Shown: positions 10,354 to 20,410 of the stretch, piece after piece
Layout: every line of letters starts with the position of its first letter
How positions within the stretch are numbered: position 1 is the first letter of the stretch
NCBI RefSeq assembly: GCF_020360975.1
Contig: NW_025408677.1
Span: 372,001-436,000, forward strand
DNA from: Hirsutella rhossiliensis
Taxonomy: Eukaryota > Ascomycota > Sordariomycetes > Hypocreales > Ophiocordycipitaceae
Direction of reading: 5' to 3'
DNA: 64,000 bases
The notes under the pieces: generated by a model
Databases searched by the model: none
Seen by the model: the letters and a program-made list of their open reading frames with translations, nothing else
What the model was told of the DNA's origin: nothing
Program-made: the position numbers and the translations under genes

Positions 10354-12250
10354 TTAGGAACGTTGTACGTATCCTTCGACTCGAATTGTCAGACTATTGG
10401 TATCGATGAAGCGTTCCAGGGCTCGGTTTGGTGATGCTTTCGTCATTGCATCTGCTGGGTTGTCTGCGCCGTTGATCCAACGAATATCTGTTATCTCTCT
10501 CTTCTCGTATGACTGGCGAAGGGCCATGATATCAATCATCAATCGTTTTCCTTCGTCGTACCGAGCTTGACTAGGCATTCGTAGAGAGTACGAATCCGTA
10601 CAGACGATGAGAGGATAGGAGGAAGGTTGAGTCGTTCCGTAATTATCTTCATAGTCATCGCAAGGAGATGCCTATGTCGAATCCGTTGGCCATACCGTAG
10701 ATCTCTGATGCTAGGACGCTACGGGTAACACGTTTGCACTTTGTTGAACTCCAGTGTACGATGTTACCACTAATCTCGAACTGTTTTTCTTTGTGGTTTG
10801 TCTCGTTAACGAGGTAATGACGAATCCTAGTTGGGAGGATAAGTCCTTGTTGTTTGCGAAAGAACCATCGGTGAAAACCATCAGCTTTGCAGTAGCTAGA
10901 TCAATTGGTTTGTACGTGAGGCCACGTAGTTGGTGATCCATTTGCCATTGCAGTCGCTTGTTCAAAATTGCGTAATCTTTATCCTCAGGGTCTGTGCTTG
11001 GGCGGCGACTGAAACATCGAAAGAAGCTTCCGGTTGAGCAATTGAAGCAATGTATGAGGCTCGCGCTCGTTCCTCAACGTAGCGCTGGTGACGATCAATT
11101 GCTTTAGGGTCAATGGTGGTCATTTTGCTGCTTGTCCCTTCTGTTGAAGTAAAGGATCCTTTCTTAAGGGGTTATTATTCAGCAACGTCAGTCTTGCACC
11201 ATTAAAGTCAACCGTTGTTCCGTATGTGATGTCAGTCTTGGGCTTGGAACGAAATTCTGCCTTTTGTAGCTCTTCTTCTTCACGGGTAGAAAAGTTGTTC
11301 GTTCCAAGGATGAGGTGTCATCAGTTTGCATTCAACAATACCGAGCGTGTCAGGGCCAGTATTCGAAATCAGTAGGCAGGAGTCATAGGTGGAGGTAGAC
11401 ATATCCAGCTTTTCGAGGTGATGCTGCTGATATGTGCGGAACCAATGGACTCCGGCTTCTGCGATACCGTACAGGGCTTAATAACACGAATAATTGTTCC
11501 GTTAGGGTATTTGCCTTGTAGTTCCGTGGGCAAATACGTAAGAATGGTCCGGAAAGCTTGGTCTGGGATTGCGGGTATGCCTGAGTGATATCACGGAGGG
11601 AGAGGTTATGCCGTAGTTTTGAAGAAGTCCGGGGCAATAGCGAGGATGAGTCTCTGGCTAACGCGTTGAATTGTCGGAGATTGCGTCAGGAGGGTGGTCT
11701 TCTCAAAGTCGTTATGTCCTTGAATAACAAGTCGAGACTTTTCGTAGGGCTTAGTGTTGATTCCTTTGACTTCACGAACCATTCGAGCGAAAGATTCTAT
11801 AGTTTCCATGAGTCATTTGATCGTATCGTTCAAATTGGAATACACCGCGGCCAACGAGGTCAGTAATCTCTTTGTTATCGGATTCTTCGAAGGGTCACCA
11901 GGAGAGGTGATTATGCCATCAGACCGTAGCTTGAGGAAAGAGCTTGTGCATCTTCCTCCTTTTGGGTCAAGCTCTGGTCTACGGCTTGGGCCATCATGAT
12001 CAAATCCTTTGGCTTGTTCTTTGATCCTGGTGGGCGTCCTCTCTTGCGGGGCGGGGGTTCGGGTCGGGCAGGCAGGTCCGTTAGGGTCTTAACGGGGTCT
12101 TGAGCCGGTTGTTCATTAAGATCTGAACGAATGCCTGAGGGTCTGTGTCGTGTGTAGGGTCGGAAAGAGTGGTATCATCACGCAGATACGGTTGTACAAG
12201 GGTCGATCGAAAGACTTGGGGCCGTTGACTGTGTCAATGGTGATGTTATG
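10354..12250 (-). pseudogene. copia-2 reverse transcriptase and RNase H, fragmented
   Basis: Fragments on the minus strand match copia-3 in order: RT start (EVKGINTKPYEKSRLVIQG) near 11606-11809; SLRDITQAYPQSQTKLS in 11383-11637; RNase H start (LMVFTDGSFANNKDLSSQ) in 10711-10965; RNase H end (MIDIMALRQSYEKREIT, IRWINGADNPADAMTKAS) in 10354-10578. Many indels separate them and no complete RT can be read. Product if intact: cDNA synthesis from the element's RNA. Confidence 0.8.
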
Positions 12251-12254
12251 GCTA

Positions 12255-13746
12255 TCAATCGATGCAATCTTGAAGGGTCCTTGCCAACCGTCTTTCTCTC
12301 TCAAACGCGAACTTCACTTTGCAGCGGGAGGATAGCACTTCTGTCGTGCTCGGGCCGTTGCGTGCATGGAGGGCATCCTTAACTCGTCTTTCTGCCGAGA
12401 GTTGGCGGAGCATTTTCATCGCTTTCTGCATAGCTTCCGATCTTTTGAGGGTGGAAGCGGAAGGGGCGAGTCTGTAGATACGCGGGTATGCGCCGAAAAC
12501 AAGCAACGTAGGCACAAGACCGTCAGGTCCTGCCGTATCATTGATTGCTTTAACAGCCATTTGAAGGACTGTTTCGGCGGAAGTGGTGTGGCCAATCTCA
12601 GCATGGAGGATGTTAAAGGCGCGTCGGAGGGTGCGTGATAGCGTTCAATCTTTCCAATGGACCAATGCGTCTCAACAGGTACTTGAGAGCATTTGATTCC
12701 CATAATCTTTGCTTCGTTCCGGAATTCGAGAGAAGCAAAGTTAGTTCCTGCATCATGACGGAGGGTATCAGGAGGTCCAAGATACGTGTCGATCCAGAGG
12801 GTCCGGAGGGTCTCCCATGTATCTTTAGCTGACATTGACGGTAAAAATCTGGCTCCTTGGAAAGCAGTAGCTGAGTCCACAACGTGTAGAACAGGGCGTT
12901 GTGGTGTTCCTAGGTGCATCACATCAACGATGATTTCGTAGTTGAACTCTTGATCATCGTTAAGGGTGAACTTGAAGCGGCGTGGGGCTTGTGAGTGCAT
13001 TTGACAGTGGTGACAGAACTTAGAGATAGTCTCTAATGTGTCTATCGAGACGTCACTGTGCCCGGCTTGCTTCAAGAGGTGATGGAGCCTAGGGACTGCT
13101 GGGTGTCCAAAGCGTCGGTGAAGTGTACGAATCTCTGTTTCCGTAAGAAACGAGATGGACTCTTCATCTTTCGTAAGGAAGAACCAGGGATGTCCCCATT
13201 TGCGTACGACTGGAATGCTTGTAGGGCGATTAGTACAATGATTAGTACAATTGATGGTATCTGTGATGTTGTTGAAATAGATACCAAGCCGGTCCATATC
13301 AGCAAGGCAGAGCAAAAGGGAGTTGGGGTTTGAAGGACGTGGAACGTGATCCTTCCGAGGGTGTGTTAAGGGCGACTGTGCCGAGGGTGGATGGCGTCGC
13401 TGTTGCCGAATTTGATGGAGGCCTGGCCGGATGTGGAGCTGTCGAGAGCTACAGAAGGGTCTTCTCGTTGTAGGGCGATGTACTGAGAGTATCCTGCTGT
13501 GGAAAATGTTGCTGCACCTGTGTCGATCATGATACCTTGGAATCTATCCCTTGAATAGCGATCTTCAATAATAAATTGCGAGGCTGGAACAACGGTTTGA
13601 TCCGTCTGATAGACGTCTTCTCCTGTGATCAAATGATTGAATGCCTGTTGACAGAGCATTTGGCTTGCTTGCCATTGTTCCGGGTGATCGTTGGTGCTAT
13701 TGTCATGTTCTTCCCATGTATCTTCAGTGTCATCAAAGCTGCTCAT
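12255..13746 (-). pseudogene. copia-2 protease and integrase
   Basis: 13366-13746 holds the protease active site (GIMIDTGAATFSTAGYSQ). 12416-13315 holds the pre-integrase finger (RRFGHPAVPRLHHLL ... FCHHCQMHSQAPRR) and integrase core: first Asp in IIVDVMHLGTPQRP, second in LRHDAGTNFASLEF, Glu in HWSIGKIERYHAP. The C-terminal region (GLVPTLLVFGAYPRIYR) follows in another frame. The order protease-integrase before RT proves copia. The pieces are clear, but frames change between them. Confidence 0.85.
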
Positions 13747-13747
13747 C

Positions 13748-15688
13748 TCATGACCTTCGTAGTCTAGAATATAGCCTCCGATGTCCGTGAGTTGTACACC
13801 TATGAAGTGACATTGAGTGATATGTTGGTCCTTGGCCTTTGCCGTTCATCCGTAGAGTGTTTAGTTGACCAACAGCCTTCTTGTCCACAAACAAAACACT
13901 TCTTCGTCCAGTTTCGGTTACTGTAGCTATGATTGTAGTTACTACGGCTTTGAGGCCGGTAGTTTCCACGGTTGTAGCTTTGTCTGTATCCGCGGCTGGG
14001 TCGTTGACCTGAATATCCGTATCTACCTCGAGCGGTTGTTATTGTATCGACGGTCGAGGTAGTACTGATGGTGTGGATCGTTATGATCGAATGATCCAGC
14101 AAAGTCAAGGGAAATTGAGAAGTTGTTATGAGGGCAAGATGGGTTTCAACGGATGCACGAAGATCTGCAAGAAGGTGCTCGACGTTATCGGCGGGTTTGA
14201 AAAGAGCGTATTGGAGTTCGGGTACTCCACGGCATGCTTTCATAAGCGTTGTACGCAGTAGAAGGTCTCCTCCGTACTCCTGCCAAGGGCTCGTTGGCAG
14301 AGCTGAAGCTTATCAAAGAGGGTTTGAAGCACTTCGTGGGGGGTCTTCGAAGCATCTTGGGCACGGATGGAGTTAAAGGTTATTGTTGTCCAGTCAGTAT
14401 GGTAGTGGACATGGTTGACTTCCGTGTCAAAGTGTTGTTTGAAGATATCATACGCTTGTCGGAACGTCGTAGCCCATGTGATCTTATCAAGATAGAATCT
14501 TTGGGCTCTTCCATCAAGGATCCGGGAAAGAGTGCGTGAAATTGTGACGGTTTCACTTGGATATGAGAGCAGTTGCTTAAGAAGAGGCGGAGCTTATCAT
14601 CAAGGAGATCGTACGGCTCTCCTGTGTAGTTCCGATCTTTGTTCCAGGTCTTCATAAACTTCTGCTGGATGTCGCTATCGACGATAGCGTTCGGGATGTT
14701 ATCCGGGGGGAGTTTCATGTATTCTCCAAAGGTTGCAGGGCCGGATAAGTGTTCGGGGATGGGGTTGGTGACGGGTTGGACGAGATCGGGGTTCTGGAAG
14801 CGGTAGGAAGTCGGATGAATAGTAAGAGAGGTCGGAGCAGGTTTATCTTGGATAGTCGGAGCAGGAGTAGGTGCGTTAGGAGGGCTCGTTAGGGTCTTAA
14901 TAGGTTGTGGTTCGTTAAGACCTTGATGAGGTGCTGCTAAGGGCGTAACTGATGGTGAAGGAGGTTGAGACGGATGGGGATTAGTGGAAGCATTTGATCC
15001 TAGTAATGCTGTCTGCCTCCTGAAGGCAGCAGTCCTCTCATCAAACACCATCTCCGTAAACTCCTGCTCTGGCCAGGTTTGTGGGTTCTCGATAGTTTGT
15101 AATATGAGAAATTGTGTTGCGAATTTCCCCTTTGTGAACCTGTGTAGATACCTCTTTTCCTTAGTAGTTTCCTGAGGGCTCTCTTGTATTCATTCGGGCG
15201 CGGTCCCATGTGTCTTCGGTCCATTCTTCAAAATGCTGTTGGAAGTAACCAAGGAGGTCGTATCCTTGATCACTGCCAGATTGAACGATGAATATGAACT
15301 TTGCCACATATGTCGTTACTGCGATCTTGTCCTTTTCGTCGTGTGTGATATCGTTGTCCCAAAGGTCGATATTAATTTGTCGGAATGCGGATGCTTGGAT
15401 GTCTAGTGCCTGCATCTGGTCGCATATTTCTTCGAGCTGGGCTTCTGGGGACATAGCTCGGGCGGTCGGGGCTATCGTGATCAAATGAATGAGACGATGT
15501 GGGGTTCGTATTGGTCTCTTCGTATACGAGTTGTCGCTAATAGGAGGTCGAGCGTCGCGTACTAAGTAGGTCGTTCGCGGCCAGACTGAACTGACGGGGA
15601 TCTTGCTACTTAACGTCAAGGGTCGAACGTTCTTACTAGTTGTTTGCGATGTGGTCGCCTGTCGATTCCGGTGCTCACGGCTAGGCAA
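13748..15688 (-). pseudogene. copia-2 Gag
   Basis: 15161-15688 and 14380-15051 give the N-terminal and core Gag (EEICDQMQALDIQASAFRQ, FMKTWNKDRNYTGEPYDLL, LSNCSHIQVKPSQFHALF). 13800-14243 gives the C-terminal part with an Arg/Tyr/Ser-rich stretch and an unusual zinc knuckle, CFVCGQEGCWSTKH, which has Cys-Cys-Cys-His spacing instead of CX2CX4HX4C. Copia-3 has the same variant, so it is a family trait. Several frameshifts interrupt the gene. Confidence 0.8.
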
Positions 15689-15898
15689 ACTAGCGGGCGA
15701 TCGTAATCAACAGTTGGAAGGACTCTCGCGCGGCTGGGCAAACCAGCGGGAGATTCCTTGTTCTTAGCACAAATAACCTTCTTCTGAGCGCTACTCAGGG
15801 CCACAGTAAAGTGACGCGGACTATAGCACCTTCGAAGGTTGAGGAATTTGTCTCTTCTACTTAGCTGTCTGTGACGGGCGTGGGCCGTCACTGATCAG

Positions 15899-16100
15899 TG
15901 TGGGTAGGCACCTGCGGCAGCTGCTGCAATGAGACGGTACTAGGGTTAACCTGTGATGTTGTATTCGTCTTGATTCTCTATCTAAGGAGGCAGAGGCCAG
16001 CGTGGAGAAAGGGGGCACGCTGCCCTCAGCCGCACACGTGACCGTACGGGTCACGTGCCAACCATGGTTGGTCACACCACTAGATAGATACATTCCTACA
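15899..16100 (-). repeat. copia-2 5' LTR (202 bp)
   Basis: Matches 9939-10139 with one extra G (five against four G). It contains the same CACGTG inverted repeat and CCAACCATGGTTGG palindrome. The internal side begins CTGATCAGT on the element's strand, the same octamer that follows the 5' LTR of copia-3, so it may be part of the primer-binding site. Confidence 0.85.
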
Positions 16101-16869
16101 CTATCCATTGATTGCCTTCAAGATGATGTGGCATTTCTTGAGCAAATGTTAACGACATGTAACTATCGAGGGTTATATCATCCGAACGAGAAAATCCAGA
16201 ACATTCGAGCGGCACTACATTTAAATCATGTGCATTATAAAATGGCACTGTTCATGAGCTTCATGGTGTTTTTTAATACTCCGTATAGGGTGGCAAGATT
16301 GCTGAAACGGTGGCGTATCAGGCACTGTTAGGGTCGTTATACCACAATATATGGACGCCCTAACTGCCGTCCTTCGCCTCGATTTCCCAGCGACGCCCCG
16401 CCAGACGCGGGCGGCGCGGGACTAGGATTTTGCCAGTGGAGTGTGGACGGTGGAATCCAACTGAAACACGCACAACAGACTTTTAAATACGCAGAGCGTC
16501 ATCACAAGCGCGGCCGAACTCGAAGTTACCGTGTCCGCGCGGGCAAACCCTAATGATGGGGTCAAAGCAGCTTGTTTATTGATGTGTATGTGAGCCTGCC
16601 GAGGAAGAACAGGAAGAGGCCCTTGGTGGGTGGCTTCGGGTATTGACCCTTTCCTCCTGTATGTCCCTTGGCCGCGAAGCGGTGATAATTTTTTCGCCTT
16701 ACGTTTCGACCATATCGCCATTCATTCACAATTTTTATGAATGAATTGAATGAAGACTCCTGATTTTTGATTCGTCGAATTTGAAGACCTTACCCGATTC
16801 GGCTTCATTCAATTCAAGGGTCCCGAGGCCGATTCGACTTCAAAATCTTCAAATATCAGCCCTAAAAGG
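16101..16869. other. No gene seen; AT-rich spacer with hAT-like subterminal words
   Basis: 16101-16330 is AT-rich with no coding sense. 16380-16430 is a GC-rich patch. 16719-16860 holds TGAATGAATTGAATGAAG and TTCAAAATCTTCAA words like those flanking hAT-1 at 6180-6270, so a hAT terminus or a MITE derived from one may lie here, abutting the broken 5' side of gypsy-3. No inverted-repeat pair could be fixed. Confidence 0.4.
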
Positions 16870-17048
16870 ACGCATATCACCGACTCCGGATTCGCGAAGG
16901 GGACGAGTGGAAAACAGCATTTAGGTGCCACTATGGCCATTACGAATACCAGGTGATGCCATTTGGGCTGGTCAATGCTCCCGCCTCGTTCCAGCAATAT
17001 ATCAACGATGCACTAGAAGGCCTGGTTGACATCATCTGTGTTGTCTAT
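16870..17048 (+). pseudogene. gypsy-3 reverse transcriptase, 5' fragment
   Basis: Encodes the palm of a gypsy RT ([37 protein letters not shown], then IICVVY), ending at the Tyr codon of the catalytic YLDD box, where gypsy-2 begins. The frame is open. Its continuation is at 22663. Confidence 0.85.
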
Positions 17049-17237
17049 TGTAACGGGCTGAGCCCGTGAGGGTCTCGGCTCCGCTCTCGACAAGACCCAC
17101 CGGAGCTCCGCTTATAAGCTCGTGCCATCTTCGAGAGCTTTCCTTTCTTTTCTTTTCTTCTTCTTTTCTCCTTAGCTTTAGGATACTCGTCGCAGTCGCT
17201 CAGCTAGTTGTCAACACACTCAGTTGAGACCGTTACA
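17049..17237 (+). repeat. gypsy-2 5' LTR (189 bp)
   Basis: TGTAACGGGCTGAGCCCGTG begins with a hairpin-forming CGGGCTGAGCCCG; it ends ACCGTTACA. A long pyrimidine tract (TTTCCTTTCTTTTC...) at about 17138-17172 leads into AGCTTTAGGATA, a likely transcription-start region in fungi. Confidence 0.95.
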
Positions 17238-17238
17238 T

Positions 17239-17250
17239 TATCCTAAAGCT
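17239..17250 (+). promoter_or_regulatory. gypsy-2 primer-binding site, self-priming type
   Basis: TATCCTAAAGCT, one base after the 5' LTR, is a perfect 12-base complement of AGCTTTAGGATA at 17174-17185 inside the LTR, just behind the pyrimidine tract where transcription probably starts. This matches the arrangement known from Tf1-type elements, where the RNA 5' end folds back to prime cDNA synthesis. The complement is seen; its use is inferred. Confidence 0.6.
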
Positions 17251-17680
17251 CCCTTTCATCGTTAAAGCCTTTGATCACAATCAATTGGCAGCGCTGTTCA
17301 GTTCCCTTTGTGGGTACGCGGAGTGGCAGTAGCTTGGGCAATCCTGTGTGGAACGCCCGCGACGAAAGTGCGTGTGTGTACGGCGCCAAAGCCAGCTTGG
17401 CTCGCGTCGCGTAGCTCTCATCTCCCGAGCAAAGGACGTGGAGCGTCAATCTGCTCTCCGTACGGCGTGCGGTTGAGCGAGAAGTACGTGATTGCTGCTT
17501 GGCTCCCAGTGTGGACGGCAGCAGCTGGACTAGAAGCCCTGTGCAGAACGTCCAGCCGTGTAGGAAGGAGCCTTCGAGGCGTTGATAGCGTTCGACCGTT
17601 GTCGAGATATCCCTTCCGTATCAGACTTGCTGTGTGATCAAGTCGCCCTCAGTCCTGAGAGACGAGGAAAATCTTCAGTC

Positions 17681-18868
17681 ATGGAGGCAATCGATTCCCA
17701 GCAAGGTTCTTTTGAGCCTCAATCGATGATGCAAGCCCTGGCTGCAGTGATGGACAAACTAGAAAGTGTGTGTGCAAGCCAAGAGGCCGAACGCGAAGAG
17801 ATGCGATCGCAGATCCGAATCCTCCAAACAGCCGTCTCAACTCCGACTCCGGCAAATGAACCAGTCGCTCCTATCGAACCGATGTCCGACAACACGCCTC
17901 AATCGATCGAGACATCCGAAAGAATCCCATCAAAGAGGGTAAAACCAACCTTGCCTGATCCGCCGAAATTCGATGGAACCAGGAAAAACTTCCGTCCCTG
18001 GTTCTTAGAGATGAAAGCGAAATTGGCTGTGGACCGACAGGCATTCGACAATAAAGAAGCACTCTTCGCCTATGTGTACTCCCGGTTGGCGGGAACAGCC
18101 CAGAACATGGCCGCTGCTTATTACGAACAGGGCGGTATCGATGGTGCTCGCTCCCCAGATCTGTTTCTCGACTACTTGAACCGTCGGTACGGGGACCCGA
18201 ACGCAAAGGCACGAGCACTGGATCGACTTCGATCGTTGAAGCAGAAGCCTGATGAGAGTTTCGCCAGTTTCTTCCCAAAGTTCGAGAAAGAGCTTGCCGA
18301 TAGTGGCGGTGGCGAGTGGGCCGACGTGGTGCAAATCAATTACTTGGAAGGAGCAATTAATAATAGGCTCAAGTCGAGTCTCGTCAGTGCCGTCAGTCTC
18401 CCGAAGGATTTCAACAGCTACGCCGAGCTACTCTTGACGATTGGCTCGCGCCTAGATAGCCTCAATTTCCACCAACGACAACAAGGCCGCGAGCAGAGGT
18501 CAAGAAAGGAGTATGGTCGTTTATCCGAACCGCTCGAGTCCCGACAAAAGCCCCCGTCACCCGGATCGCCAACCACGTCGTCCCCCCCGTCCGATGATCA
18601 GATGGATTGGGAACCCGTGAAAGCAAATCGGTTGATAAACGGCAGGAGGGCCCCGGAGGAAAAGCAATTTGTTCCGTTGGAGGAGCGCAAATGTTACGAG
18701 TGCGGAAGCTTGGCCATCTTGCGGCCAAGTGTCCCGGGAAGGAGCGGCGGCAGCAGAGAGTCAAGGTCCGTGTCGAAGAGAAGACAAGAAGCTCGAGAGC
18801 AAAGCACCAGAGCCCGCGGAGAGTTCTAGCGGGGATACCTCCGATGACCATTCGGAAAACGAGTAGCT
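17681..18868 (+). pseudogene. gypsy-2 Gag, frameshifted at the zinc knuckle
   Basis: The chosen start is the Met at 17681 (MEAIDSQQGSFEPQ); an in-frame upstream Met at 17582 overlaps leader sequence. A coiled-coil-like N-terminus (MMQALAAVMDKLESV) precedes a retrotransposon Gag core (AGTAQNMAAAYYEQ, DYLNRRYGDPNAKARALDRL, SFASFFPKFEKELAD). The CCHC knuckle starts KCYECG and continues KLGHLAAKCPG only in the next frame, so one G appears to be missing near 18703. A third frame carries an acidic end (GDTSDDHSENE). The zinc knuckle binds element RNA. Confidence 0.85.
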
Positions 18869-19627
18869 CCTGACGAAAATCGCCGTCAGGAGCGCGCAAA
18901 GGCTGAGGCGGAATGGGCAACTCAGAAGGACGAGATGGACTGTGAAGGCCTCTACGTAAATTTCGGTATCAATCGAGTATTTCATCACGGCCTTCGTTGA
19001 CTGTGGTTGCCTGTGTTATGGGACCATCAGTGAGCGCCTTGCCCGCAAGCTTCACCTGCCGCGTATTCCGATTAAACCTCGAACGTTGGAGCAGGTCAAC
19101 ACATTCTCACCCGAGGCCATCTGTGCCGTGACCTACTTCGACTTCGATATCGACGGGTACCAGAAGAAAGAGCTTTTTCTACGTTGTGCGAGACCAGACC
19201 GACCCTGTGATTCTGGGCAAGAAGTGGTTGAACCAGGAGGATGTCACCTTGCGATTATCGCAGAACCTCTTGCATATCGGGACGCACGACCATTGGGTGA
19301 AAGGCCGAGACCCGAAGGAGGAGGAACGGTGCAACATACGAGGACAGGCGGCGTTCGTGTTCGCCGGAATGGTTCGCCGAGCAAGAAAGTTCAAGCATCG
19401 AGACGATGGAGTGCGGATCTTCGCCGCAAGCCTGAAAGACATTGAGAAGGCATTGACTCCGAGGAAGAAGTCAGACCCGAGAGAAGCTGCCCCGTCACTA
19501 CCACGAGTACCTATCCGTCTTCGACCGCGACCAAGCGGACCAACTCCACCGCGTCGTCCGGGGTGTGATCACAAGATTCAGTTAGAGAGGTCCTGATGAC
19601 AAGGAGAAAGAACCGCCGTGGGGACCA
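18869..19627 (+). pseudogene. gypsy-2 protease and spacer
   Basis: A protease-like segment reads ITAFVDCGCLCYGTISE, with D-C-G in place of the usual D-T/S-G, and PVILGKKWLNQEDVTL further on, both features of fungal gypsy proteases. The frame shifts near 19185. The polar spacer up to RT includes HYHEYLSVFDRDQADQLP-like sense spread over frames. Assignment rests on position and these motifs. Confidence 0.65.
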
Positions 19628-20410
19628 TTGTACGGCATGTCACGAGAAGAGCTCATTGTTCTGCGAAAGACTCTCACTGAGCTACTCGACAAGGGTTTCA
19701 TTCGAGCAAGTAGTTCTCCAGCGTCAGCACCAGTTTTGTTCGTGAGGAAGCCCGGTGGTGGTCTGCGCTTTTGCGTGGACTATCGAGGATTGAATGCGAT
19801 CACCAAGAAAGACCGATATCCCTTGCCGTTGATCGAGGAAACTTTGCGGTCGCTGTCAGGAATGGCTTGTCACGCCGTTCGGGTTGACGGGTGCTCCGCA
19901 ACGTTTCAGCGTTACATAAACCACACGTTGCGAGATTTCCTCGACGAGTTCTGTTCCGCTTACATTGACGACATCTTGATCTACTCGAGCGGTTCGCTCG
20001 CAGATCATCGCAACAAAGTCAGGCAGGTCCTTGCTCGACTGCGAGATGCAGGCCTGCAGATTGATATCGACAAGTGTGACTTTGAGGCAAAGAGTGTCAA
20101 GTACCTGGGCTTCATCGTCGAAGCCGGGAAAGGTATCCGCGTGGACCCGGAGAAGGTGCAGGCAATTCAGCAGTGGCAGCGACCCCGTTCTGTCAAAGGC
20201 GTCAGAAGTTTTCTGGGGTTTGCCAACTATTACCGGCAATTCATTCCCAGATTCTCCAACATCGCCGCGCCTCTAACGGCGTTAACAAAGAAGGATGCGG
20301 TGTTTGCGTGGTCGAAGGAGTGCGACAAGGCCTTCGAGGAGTTGAAGGCTCTTCTGACCAGTGCGCCGGTCCTTGCGCAATGGGATCCGGATAGAGACGA
20401 TTGTGGAGAC
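19628..20410 (+). pseudogene. gypsy-2 reverse transcriptase with motif A deleted
   Basis: The frame shows RT fingers (IRASSSPASAPVLFVRKPGG, LRFCVDYRGLNAITKK) and palm (TFQRYINHTLRDF, catalytic SAYIDDILIYS), then the connection (VRSFLGFANYYRQF). Between TLRSLSG and TFQRYIN only about 14 residues stand where the family has about 50. VTPFGLTGAP is present in a shifted frame just before TFQRYIN, so roughly 100 bases including motif A with its catalytic Asp are missing near 19857. The polymerase should be inactive. Confidence 0.8.

Larger units (their letters stand above)
9939..16100 (-). mobile_element. copia-2: Ty1/copia retrotransposon with both LTRs
   Basis: Two near-identical LTRs (9939-10139 and 15899-16100) flank an internal region reading on the minus strand as Gag, protease, integrase, RT, RNase H. 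The LTRs differ by one G in a G-run by eye, which suggests a recent insertion, but the coding region is full of frameshifts. Outer flanks (ATTAT at 9934-9938, CTATC at 16101-16105) do not match, so no target duplication is visible. Confidence 0.85.

Noticed and set aside
17582..17680. Upstream Met as start of gypsy-2 Gag
   Set aside because: The extra 33 residues are leader-like and lack family resemblance; Met 17681 opens the recognisable coiled-coil N-terminus.
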